From contig CYKH01001106.1 in the NCBI GenBank assembly GCA_001460835.1, forward strand, positions 1 through 64,000: DNA of 64,000 nt, written 5' to 3'. Positions 57,368 through 64,000 of the stretch are shown here, one piece after another. Origin of the DNA: Bodo saltans. Lineage: Eukaryota; Euglenozoa; Kinetoplastea; Eubodonida; Bodonidae. Made by a program: the position numbers and the translations under genes. Position 1 is the stretch's first letter. The number at the start of each line of letters is the position of its first letter. Below the pieces are notes generated by a model. That model was not told the origin of the DNA and did no database searches. It saw only the letters and a list, made by a program, of their open reading frames with translations.

Positions 57368-59632
57368 ATGCGGACTGTACTAGGATTATTGATTGTGAAT
57401 ATTGCGATGATGTGGTTCGGGGTTCTTCCACTGATGGATCAGCGGCGAGACGCCGGGCTTCGTCCAAGAAAAGCAACATGCCCAGAGGTCTGTGGCTGCG
57501 CGAATGCGTCTGCAAAAGACCTCGTTGTTCTCATCGACGCCTTGAGGCCTGATGTCTGGCAAAACCGTTCTTTGTTCCCGAGTGTGGCAAAACTGCGGGA
57601 TAACTCTCGCATATGGGAGCGTCAATTCATTGCATCAGCACCAACGGTGACACTTCCGCGGCTTGAGGCAATCGTGTCGGGGCGCGAGGGCTCCTTCCTT
57701 GACATCGTGAGAAACTTCGGTCAGTCGACGCTAAACGATGGGGCAGCATTGAGATGCAGTGATCTGCGCTCTCAGGAGAATGTACTACACGCCTTGTCGT
57801 GTGTTCGCGGCGATGCAGGCTCGACGTCACGAAATCGCAAGATTGCCTTTTACGGCGACGACACGTGGCTACGGATGTTTCCACCAACCCCTGACGCCGA
57901 AAATGTGTTTTCCGAATACCACGGCGTCTCAAGCTTTGATGTGCATGACTCGGTCACCGTCGATGACGAAGTGACAAGCAGAATCCGCCGTCAACTGAGC
58001 AGTTTTGCAGAGGGCACCGACGAGGGCACACCGAATTCCGTTGACCTCATTTGGGTGCACTACTTAGGCTACGATCATATTGGGCACGTCGAAGATCCTG
58101 CTAAGTCGTCACGAGCAACGTCAAAACTACGAGAAATGGATAGCATCGTGGTGACTTCTCTGCATCAATTGTGCCAGCTTCATCAGCAGTCAAGTGTATT
58201 TGTGCTTAGCGATCATGGAATGGCCCTCGGTGGAGGTCATGGGGGCTCCTCAGCGGAAGAGAGAAGCGTCTTCCTCGCCCGCCTCGGGTGCAACATCCTG
58301 CCAGATGTTGCCTTGAACCTCAAAGCGAGAGAGGATGGCGCTTTATTGGAGTGGCCGCAGGTGGATGTGAGCCAACACTTGATTCGAGGTCTGAGCCGTC
58401 CTACGTTTTCTGCTGGTGTTGCTTCCGCGTGTCCATCGATGTGCGTCTTGCCAACAAGCGGGGGCGTTCTGTCGCCCAGCTTCGACGAAGCAGTCTGCGG
58501 TGGTACCGCAGTTAAATGGACGGAGTTTCTGGATGAGAAAGCACAGCAGCGTGCAGCTCCAACCGTAGGAGAGCAGCCTTCCGAGAGTCCTATGATATCC
58601 ACGACGATTTTGTCAATCGTCACGCTCACCGTCCTGCTCATCGAAACTGTTTGGTTCTTCACGTCGCTGGCGGATGCGGTCGTATTCGCTGGATCTGCGA
58701 TGGTGGTGGAATTTGGGATCAAACTGTCATCTAGTTTTATTGAGGAGTCGTTAAGTTTAACTTGGGGCCTCGTTGCAGGTGGAGCCTGTCTCATGATTGC
58801 ACTCCCACGAGTGCGTAGTGGACGTGCACAAAACACGACGATGCTCCTCACGTCGTGCATGCTGTTGCGTATCGCCGCTGCAAGTCTGTTTCCTTCTGGC
58901 GTAAAATGGAAGACATTTTATGCCTCAAGCGATGTGTCCACGTGGCGGTGGATGACGCTGTGCCAGTGGTTGCATGGGGCACCAAATAGTACTTCGTCCA
59001 GTGTATTGAAGCTCCTCCTTGACGCGGGATGTTCTCCAGTGGTAGTGGCTGCTGCAGTTTTGTTGCCGCAGCTGCTGTTGCGCCGTGCACAGCATAGATC
59101 GGCAGCGCTCCTACTCGCTTCATTGTGTACAGTTCCAACATCGCCTCTGTATTTTGGCGCCCTCGTCCTTGCAATGGCCGCTGGATTCATGCTCGTGAGG
59201 TTTGCCCGACGGCAGTTATCACGTGTGTACTTTCTCGTCTTTGTGTGTTGGACAGGCGAGGTGGCATTTGGCGCATTGGGGCGATCTATCTTGGTAAGTG
59301 ACGTGACGTTTAGCCACCTTGCGGGCGGAACGGTATCCTCCCACTCATGGATGCCAATGTTAGCTGGTGGTGGTCTGCTGTTGTGGATGCATGCCGGCCG
59401 TATCGCCTTGAACACTGCTGTGATTTGGACTGTTGGAAATGATAAGCCCTTGCTGGACGAAATTTGCCACGGTGCGGTGCTGTACAGCACCTACGCCTTG
59501 TGTTGCGCATGGATGGTTGCCATTGCTATGGGCGACCATTTATTTTATTGGTCTGTCTTCCTTCCACATTTGTTGATGAAGTGTGGCCAAATGGTTGTTG
59601 ATTTGTTGTTTTGGGCGACGACTTGCCGCTGA
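57368..59632 (+). CDS. PIGG: GPI ethanolamine-phosphate transferase 2-like (PIG-G/GPI7)
   Basis: This is a 754-residue protein. A signal anchor (residues 1-20) precedes an alkaline-phosphatase-superfamily catalytic domain: metal-binding Asp57 in VVLIDALRPD, the nucleophile segment PTVTLPR near residues 92-98, FYGDDTWLRMFPP, HYLGYDHIGH, LSDHGM and GGHGG. From about residue 405 to the end there are many transmembrane helices. The HYLGYDHIGH stretch and YGDDTWLRMFP read closer to PIG-G than to PIG-O or PIG-N. PIG-G adds ethanolamine phosphate to the second mannose of GPI in the ER. Trypanosomatid GPI anchors, as far as I recall, carry ethanolamine phosphate only on the third mannose, so PIG-O is the main alternative. 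Confidence 0.78.
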   Translation: MRTVLGLLIVNIAMMWFGVLPLMDQRRDAGLRPRKATCPEVCGCANASAKDLVVLIDALRPDVWQNRSLFPSVAKLRDNSRIWERQFIASAPTVTLPRLEAIVSGREGSFLDIVRNFGQSTLNDGAALRCSDLRSQENVLHALSCVRGDAGSTSRNRKIAFYGDDTWLRMFPPTPDAENVFSEYHGVSSFDVHDSVTVDDEVTSRIRRQLSSFAEGTDEGTPNSVDLIWVHYLGYDHIGHVEDPAKSSRATSKLREMDSIVVTSLHQLCQLHQQSSVFVLSDHGMALGGGHGGSSAEERSVFLARLGCNILPDVALNLKAREDGALLEWPQVDVSQHLIRGLSRPTFSAGVASACPSMCVLPTSGGVLSPSFDEAVCGGTAVKWTEFLDEKAQQRAAPTVGEQPSESPMISTTILSIVTLTVLLIETVWFFTSLADAVVFAGSAMVVEFGIKLSSSFIEESLSLTWGLVAGGACLMIALPRVRSGRAQNTTMLLTSCMLLRIAAASLFPSGVKWKTFYASSDVSTWRWMTLCQWLHGAPNSTSSSVLKLLLDAGCSPVVVAAAVLLPQLLLRRAQHRSAALLLASLCTVPTSPLYFGALVLAMAAGFMLVRFARRQLSRVYFLVFVCWTGEVAFGALGRSILVSDVTFSHLAGGTVSSHSWMPMLAGGGLLLWMHAGRIALNTAVIWTVGNDKPLLDEICHGAVLYSTYALCCAWMVAIAMGDHLFYWSVFLPHLLMKCGQMVVDLLFWATTCR

Positions 59633-59707
59633 TGTTCAGTTGTAGTTTTCGTCAAACTCCAAAGTCCACTTGATAAACTTGCGATTAATGTCATGGTGCT
59701 GATTTAC

Positions 59708-59733
59708 ATTGTCTTTGTGTCTCTTCGTGTCAG
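59708..59733 (+). promoter_or_regulatory. Candidate trans-splice acceptor for the first PA28-like gene
   Basis: The tract CATTGTCTTTGTGTCTCTTC leads to GTGTCAG with the AG at 59732-59733 (a second AG follows five bases later), 24 bases before the ATG at 59757. Confidence 0.55.
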
Positions 59734-59756
59734 TTCAGCATCAATTTTTCGTGAAA

Positions 59757-60716
59757 ATGCCTAAGAAGACAGAGGCGGTCGTTGTGGATCCGACTGTGAA
59801 ACGTGTGCAGGATTCATACGAAGAAAGTTTGACGTTCTTCATGACCAATATTGCTGCAATGCTCGAGCGCTACAACCAACTTCTTCAGGCTGCGTTGGCT
59901 CAGAACCCCCGCGCTGCCAACGAGAGCAGCGAAGCGAAGTCGGAGGAGGCTGCACCAGTACCTGAAGCACCAGCGACTGCTCCATCAGGCGCTGAGGATA
60001 GCGGAGTGACGCCACCGCCAGAGAAAGCATCGCCACAAAAGCAACCCACTTCCCCCTTACTTCGTCGCCCAAAGTTGGACCCTGTTGAAATGGCCGAACT
60101 CGAAAAATCTGCCGTGGAGCTCCTGCGCCAGTCTTCATCTGTGCAAATTCAAGCGAAAAAAGCAGGCACTCCAGCAGGCGAGGCAAAGAGCACCCCCCTC
60201 ACAACCGCCAGCGCCACCGCGTCCAAGAAGAAAGATAAGGACAAGGCTCCCACAAGCGAGCAGCTAGACAGCCTTTCACTCCCTCCTTTGCTGCTTGTGC
60301 AGCTGAAGATCATCAAGAGCGAGGCGCGTACTCTTGGCAAGACGTTGGACGAGATCCATGACTGGATTGCACTCAATATTCCTCAGATGAAAGAGGAGGA
60401 CAACGTCGGTGTGGCCGTGATGGCGGGCGTGATTCAGGAGCTGGCGGGCTCCATCGTCAAGGTTCGTGGGGTCTATGACTTGGAAGCATCGTATGTCTCG
60501 GACCGTGCGGAACTGGACGTGAAGTATTTGAAAACCACTGACGCGGAAAGTACCCTCCAGGCAATTGAGGTGTGCGACGCGGACACGTGGGACACCCTCG
60601 AGAAGGGTTGGCGTGCAATGATGCGTGTGTCGCTGATGGTTCACTCCACCCTTGCCAAGAACATGCGCCTGCTCAAAGACCCCCGCAGCGCACCGAAGCA
60701 CAATTTGCACCTTTGA
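59757..60716 (+). CDS. PA28/PA26-type (11S) proteasome activator, paralogue 1
   Basis: This is a 319-residue protein from ATG 59757. Helix 1 is near residues 10-45, then a long Ala/Pro/Glu/Ser/Lys-rich insert (about 48-175), then the PA28 C-terminal domain: LDEIHDWIALNIPQMKEEDNVGVAVM, with the activation-loop Asn of PA28 family members kept in EDNVGV, then YVSDRAEL, a WDTLEKGWRAMMRVSL helix and HSTLAKNMRLLKDP. The heptameric ring of this family binds the 20S proteasome by its C-termini and opens the gate with the activation loop. The tail here ends HNLHL, which is not Tyr-containing. The insert sits where PA28 proteins have their variable homologue-specific loop. A paralogue lies 196 bp downstream. 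Confidence 0.85.
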   Translation: MPKKTEAVVVDPTVKRVQDSYEESLTFFMTNIAAMLERYNQLLQAALAQNPRAANESSEAKSEEAAPVPEAPATAPSGAEDSGVTPPPEKASPQKQPTSPLLRRPKLDPVEMAELEKSAVELLRQSSSVQIQAKKAGTPAGEAKSTPLTTASATASKKKDKDKAPTSEQLDSLSLPPLLLVQLKIIKSEARTLGKTLDEIHDWIALNIPQMKEEDNVGVAVMAGVIQELAGSIVKVRGVYDLEASYVSDRAELDVKYLKTTDAESTLQAIEVCDADTWDTLEKGWRAMMRVSLMVHSTLAKNMRLLKDPRSAPKHNLHL

Positions 60717-60912
60717 AGGCCTCTTCGTGCCTTCACACCAATCAAAAGGAATTATCAAAACGATTGTTTCAAGGAGGTGCGGTGCAAAGTGCAAAATGGA
60801 TGAATGCGATGCGAGTGCCCACCAACATTTGTCCCCCTCCATTTGTTTTGCTCATTCTCATAAAGAAATATTGAAAGAGATCCACACACCTTTCCTCCCA
60901 CCCCCACAATCA

Positions 60913-61689
60913 ATGCCCAAGGTTCCATCGAAGCGCACGCGTTCGTCGGTCGATTTGCTTGACCCCATTGTCGACACGGTGCGCACCATGATGGAAGGCA
61001 ACACCCAGTATTTCCTGGACCACATTGGCACTCTTGTCGATAAATTTATGAAGCACAGAGATGCCACTCGCGCTATCATCGAATCACAACCTCGCCTCAC
61101 CGATAAGTCGCTGGTTGTACCCGCTGCGAAAGGCAGTGACGCCGCATCTGCCTTCAGCGAGGAGGAACCAAAGGTCCCCCTTGTTGGGGCAAAGGTTGTG
61201 ATTTCCCCAACCGATGACGAGAGCGTGGTGGAAGTGGAGTTCCCAGATAACGCTGCCCTCAAGAAGCAACTGAAGTTATTGAAGCGTGAAGCTTTTGATC
61301 TATCCACAGTGCTTGACGGTATTGTGGATTGGATTTCCCTCAATGCTCCTGCCATTGAGAAGGGACAGGAGGATGCGGGCGCGGAGATCCAGGATGCAGT
61401 GTCGGAGCAAGTGTCTAACCTGACCGAAGCTGTCTCTGGCGTGTACGAGATGGAGATGAAATATCTCAATGAGCGAGCTGAGCTTGAGACCACGCTGCTT
61501 GCAATGCCGGAGGTGAAGTCTATTGCCCTTTCCATGGAGATTCACGACAGTGATAGCTGGGACCAAGTGGAGCGTGCATGGAAGACAATGATGCGTGTGT
61601 GTCTGATTGCGTACAGTGTCTTATCCAAGAACATGAGCCGACTCAAGAACCCTGATGCGGCCACAACTTCGACAGCGATGTACCAATAG
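60913..61689 (+). CDS. PA28/PA26-type (11S) proteasome activator, paralogue 2
   Basis: This is a 258-residue protein from ATG 60913, which follows a pyrimidine run (CCTTTCCTCCCACCCCCAC). It shares the fold of the preceding gene without the long insert: LDGIVDWISLNAPAIEKG, YLNERAEL, WDQVERAWKTMMRVCL and SVLSKNMSRLKNP. In the activation loop GQEDAGAEI the usual Asn is absent, and the loop seems one residue longer. The C-terminus ends AMYQ, a hydrophobic-Tyr-X tail. The two paralogues thus differ at both functional sites. Trypanosoma brucei is known for a single PA26 forming a homoheptamer; a tandem pair suggests a heteromeric ring like mammalian PA28 alpha/beta. Confidence 0.85.
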   Translation: MPKVPSKRTRSSVDLLDPIVDTVRTMMEGNTQYFLDHIGTLVDKFMKHRDATRAIIESQPRLTDKSLVVPAAKGSDAASAFSEEEPKVPLVGAKVVISPTDDESVVEVEFPDNAALKKQLKLLKREAFDLSTVLDGIVDWISLNAPAIEKGQEDAGAEIQDAVSEQVSNLTEAVSGVYEMEMKYLNERAELETTLLAMPEVKSIALSMEIHDSDSWDQVERAWKTMMRVCLIAYSVLSKNMSRLKNPDAATTSTAMYQ

Positions 61690-61848
61690 GTGGTACCATC
61701 CTCAAGCCGTCACAACAAAAGATTTTTTCTTGCCGTTCATCGAAAACGTGTGGAATCCCCCCCGCCCTCTTTTATCGATGAAATGATGTCCTTTCTTGAT
61801 GTTCGTCCCTGTTGGTTTGTCTCGTTGAAGCACATACAGTACAGATAC

Positions 61849-61880
61849 CCTTCATATTTTTGCAGTTTCATTTGTTACAG
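61849..61880 (+). promoter_or_regulatory. Candidate trans-splice acceptor for the TMEM138-like gene
   Basis: TTTTTGCAG and TTTCATTTGTTACAG provide two acceptors; the nearer AG is 61879-61880, two bases before the ATG at 61883, and the farther one leaves a leader of about 18 bases. Confidence 0.45.
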
Positions 61881-61882
61881 TT

Positions 61883-62416
61883 ATGGCGTACGTTACTGCG
61901 ATGTCGATTGCGCTGCTGCTGATGCTCTGCGACATTTTCTTCACGTCTGTTCGGTCTACTCTACGCACGGGTGGCGACGTTGCCACGTATGTAACTCTGT
62001 CCATCCACGAAGTCTGCGCAATTGCTCAAGCTGTCACGATCTTCGCGTTCTTTTCGTACACCGTGTGGTTCACTGCAGGACTTCTCGGTCATCTCACCTT
62101 TACAGTTCGCGTGACCCTTCCACTTCTCTTCTTCAGGTTGTTTTTTATTCAAATGCCTGTCATCTACGGGAAATTCATCAGCTCAGACAGTCGAAACTGG
62201 GCAGACCCGGCGTACGGTGTGTTGCTCTGCTTAGACATTGTGAGCTGTATTTCCATGTGCACGTCGATGATGTACACCGTCGCTTGCTTATCAGAAAAGC
62301 GCATGTACGCCCCCTACCATACGGACTGGAGGCCAGTCGCCCACGACGTCACTCAATCCGTACTCCCTCAGCAAAGTGTCACGCTGTCCGGGAGGGGATT
62401 CGCAACTCATCCATAG
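61883..62416 (+). CDS. TMEM138: TMEM138-like ciliary membrane protein
   Basis: This is a 177-residue protein with four predicted transmembrane helices (about residues 3-23, 36-60, 65-95 and 108-133). Comparison by eye with animal TMEM138 shows the same helix spacing, an acidic residue in helix 1 (LLLMLCDIFF), a FF....F.AGLL..L pattern bridging helices 2 and 3 (here FFSYTVWFTAGLLGHL), a Trp in the lumenal loop and a short soluble tail. TMEM138 is a small ciliary/transition-zone protein mutated in Joubert syndrome; a flagellate is a sensible host for it. The short N-terminus argues for this start. The assignment is moderate because small membrane proteins are easy to over-match. Confidence 0.6.
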   Translation: MAYVTAMSIALLLMLCDIFFTSVRSTLRTGGDVATYVTLSIHEVCAIAQAVTIFAFFSYTVWFTAGLLGHLTFTVRVTLPLLFFRLFFIQMPVIYGKFISSDSRNWADPAYGVLLCLDIVSCISMCTSMMYTVACLSEKRMYAPYHTDWRPVAHDVTQSVLPQQSVTLSGRGFATHP

Positions 62417-62549
62417 ATAGATGCCAAGTACCTTCTCTGTTTGCCAGAATATCAATTTTTTTTGCTTTGTGGTTCGTTGCTTGAAACATTTGGATTACTT
62501 CTTGTTGCTCCATGGGTTGAAGCAAAGGTGACACACGCTCCTCAAAGAA

Positions 62550-63908
62550 ATGCCGCGCTTCATTACACCTTCCAATTCACCCACCAATTCTCCTTCACGC
62601 CATGCTGTGGGCGCCGATGCTGACATTGTTGGCCGCGGTGTGCTTCGTGTAGGAGGAGGCTTTTCAACAGATGTCTCCGCCCGTCACATTATTCGCGAAG
62701 CAGAAGACCGTGCGCAACTGTTCCGTCAACAAGATGGCGGAATGTTCAACGGTGCCCTCGCAAACTACGTGGATGGTCGTGTGCGTTTGGCACAAGAGGA
62801 GCATGCATTCCTTGTGGACCGCAAGCGAGTCGACTCGGTAGGTGTTCAATACTTCGAGAACACATCATCGTCCCGCCCACCCGTTGCATGGCCTCAAATG
62901 TACCATGGCGATGACTACTCGACCCAGCGACACATCGGGGCAGTAGAAGACAGCTTCTACTTACAGCAGCCCACCGCATTCGTTGCCGAGGATTCGATGA
63001 TGTCACTTGACCGTCCTACGGCATCTACCATGAACAAGACAAGATTAGCTCGTGAACATTTCCACTCAGGCGTCAATGCGTCGTCTCATTTGCACCGAAC
63101 GTTATCTCCAAACAGATCACGCCTGCACAACACAAGTCACGTCAGCGCAGCAACTCTCCGGTTGCAGAAGACATCGTCGCAGCCCCAGCTTGACCGAACA
63201 CTGCACTCAGTTGATGCTAGTTGCTGCAACTACAATCATCCTGTTCAACACAAACGAGTCGATGGTCTCTTCGTCACTTTCTGCGAAAACAACGTTGAGA
63301 CGAAGCTGTTTAACGCAGTGAGAGACTTGGACATTGAAAAGAACAATCGAGATACGGACTCAAAAGTCCACCGGCAAGAGTTGGCAGCATATTTGCGCCA
63401 AATTGAAGATTTACGAAAAGAGAATGACGACCTACGATCAAAGCTGGCAGCGAGCAACACGAACCACGTGGAGGAGTCATCGGACTTGCGGACGTTAAAG
63501 GAACAGTACGAAAATATGTACCGCGAACGAACATCTGAGTGGGAGACGCTCAAGAAATCTTTTGACACCATGAATGTCACACACCAAGATCTCCTGGCAA
63601 CGGCCGGGAGCCGGCAGCACAGAATTGATGAATTGGAGAAGGAGTTGCGTGGTGCAAAGACAACTCAAACCTTGTCCGACGCTCAACTGCGTGAAATGGG
63701 CGAGCGAATGACAGCTGCGATTGCCCACGCAGCAGTTGCCGAAGACGGTCGCAATCGTGTGGAGACTGAACTGCGTGAACTGAAACTCTTGTTCACTGCG
63801 AAGGAGCAGATTATGTTGGGGTTGCAACGATCGTTGCGTGACGCCGAGGACAAAATAAGTGGGATTGCGATATTGCGCGACCAAGTGCGCAACGCAAACC
63901 GACGCTAG
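62550..63908 (+). CDS. Coiled-coil protein
   Basis: This is a 452-residue protein from the ATG at 62550. Residues 1-270 are mostly disordered, with Ser/Arg/His-rich sequence and a segment near 40-110 that may be helical (ARHIIREAEDRAQLFRQQDGG). From about residue 270 to the C-terminus the sequence is a continuous charged coiled coil (for example KNNRDTDSKVHRQELAAYL and EELEKELRG-like heptads). No family recognised. Position after a ciliary gene does not by itself imply function in a kinetoplastid array. The last 92 bases of the window after its stop show no gene. Confidence 0.62.
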   Translation: MPRFITPSNSPTNSPSRHAVGADADIVGRGVLRVGGGFSTDVSARHIIREAEDRAQLFRQQDGGMFNGALANYVDGRVRLAQEEHAFLVDRKRVDSVGVQYFENTSSSRPPVAWPQMYHGDDYSTQRHIGAVEDSFYLQQPTAFVAEDSMMSLDRPTASTMNKTRLAREHFHSGVNASSHLHRTLSPNRSRLHNTSHVSAATLRLQKTSSQPQLDRTLHSVDASCCNYNHPVQHKRVDGLFVTFCENNVETKLFNAVRDLDIEKNNRDTDSKVHRQELAAYLRQIEDLRKENDDLRSKLAASNTNHVEESSDLRTLKEQYENMYRERTSEWETLKKSFDTMNVTHQDLLATAGSRQHRIDELEKELRGAKTTQTLSDAQLREMGERMTAAIAHAAVAEDGRNRVETELRELKLLFTAKEQIMLGLQRSLRDAEDKISGIAILRDQVRNANRR

Positions 63909-64000
63909 CACCTCCAACACTTGGATTGTGGTTCTCACCACAGGTGCTTTTGTACGATGAAATGGAAACGTTTGTACTATCTACCGAACCGCATACCTCG

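Noticed and set aside
61690-62484. 264-residue plus-strand ORF overlapping the TMEM138-like gene
   Set aside because: It is His/Arg/Ser-rich, has no ATG-proximal support, and the other frame encodes a clean four-helix membrane protein.
1-64000. Mobile elements, viral remnants, CRISPR arrays, tRNA or rRNA genes
   Set aside because: I saw no reverse transcriptase, transposase, integrase, capsid-like ORF, terminal repeats, regularly spaced repeats, or tRNA/rRNA signature in the window.

Overview
The window looks like nuclear DNA of a kinetoplastid flagellate, most plausibly a free-living bodonid such as Bodo saltans or a relative. Every credible gene lies on the + strand, genes are intron-less and separated by a few hundred bases at most, and many starts are preceded by a T/C-rich tract followed by an AG, the expected signal for spliced-leader trans-splicing within a long polycistronic unit. 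Gene content (radial-spoke RSPH9, a TMEM138-like cilium protein, a two-RRM SR protein, an 11S proteasome activator) fits a flagellated kinetoplastid. Several genes suggest a larger repertoire than the parasitic trypanosomatids: an SMG1-like kinase, an SK-type channel, a TRPML/polycystin-like channel, a molybdenum hydroxylase, an Iml1/DEPDC5 homologue and a PIG-G-like GPI transferase. The species call is inference; there is no marker gene here that fixes it.

Layout. 1-5.8 kb: 3' part of an SMG1-like PI3K-related kinase, cut by the window edge. 6-11.2 kb: two small proteins with N-terminal acylation signals, a noncoding tandem duplication, an RRM-RRM-RS protein and an unknown basic protein. 11.5-20.3 kb: a coiled-coil protein and a 2077-residue protein with Clu-like and SKICH-like regions. 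20.4-24.5 kb: an SK-like potassium channel and two membrane proteins. 24.7-32.3 kb: a GT61-like glycosyltransferase and an ABCC transporter containing an assembly gap of about 300 N. 32.8-34.9 kb: a TRPML-like channel split into two ORFs. 35-39.1 kb: a xanthine dehydrogenase/aldehyde oxidase family enzyme. 39.3-44.6 kb: a zinc-ribbon/coiled-coil protein and a frame-broken Iml1/DEPDC5 gene. 44.7-46.7 kb: RSPH9 and a small Cys-rich protein. 46.8-61.7 kb: PA200/Blm10, a dynamin-like GTPase, an unknown protein, a PIG-G-like enzyme and two tandem PA28/PA26 paralogues. 61.9-63.9 kb: a TMEM138-like protein and a coiled-coil protein.

Two themes stand out. First, three proteasome-activator genes (one PA200 and two diverged PA28-type genes) lie within 15 kb; the PA28 pair splits the usual features between them, which suggests a hetero-oligomeric 11S cap. 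Second, six loci carry short direct tandem duplications of 63 to about 360 bp. Three of them break otherwise continuous conserved genes, and two of those three, plus one noncoding case, have an oligo-A run at the junction. They look like unmerged contig or haplotype overlaps, but real recent duplications are not excluded. No transposon, retroelement, CRISPR array, tRNA or rRNA was recognised.
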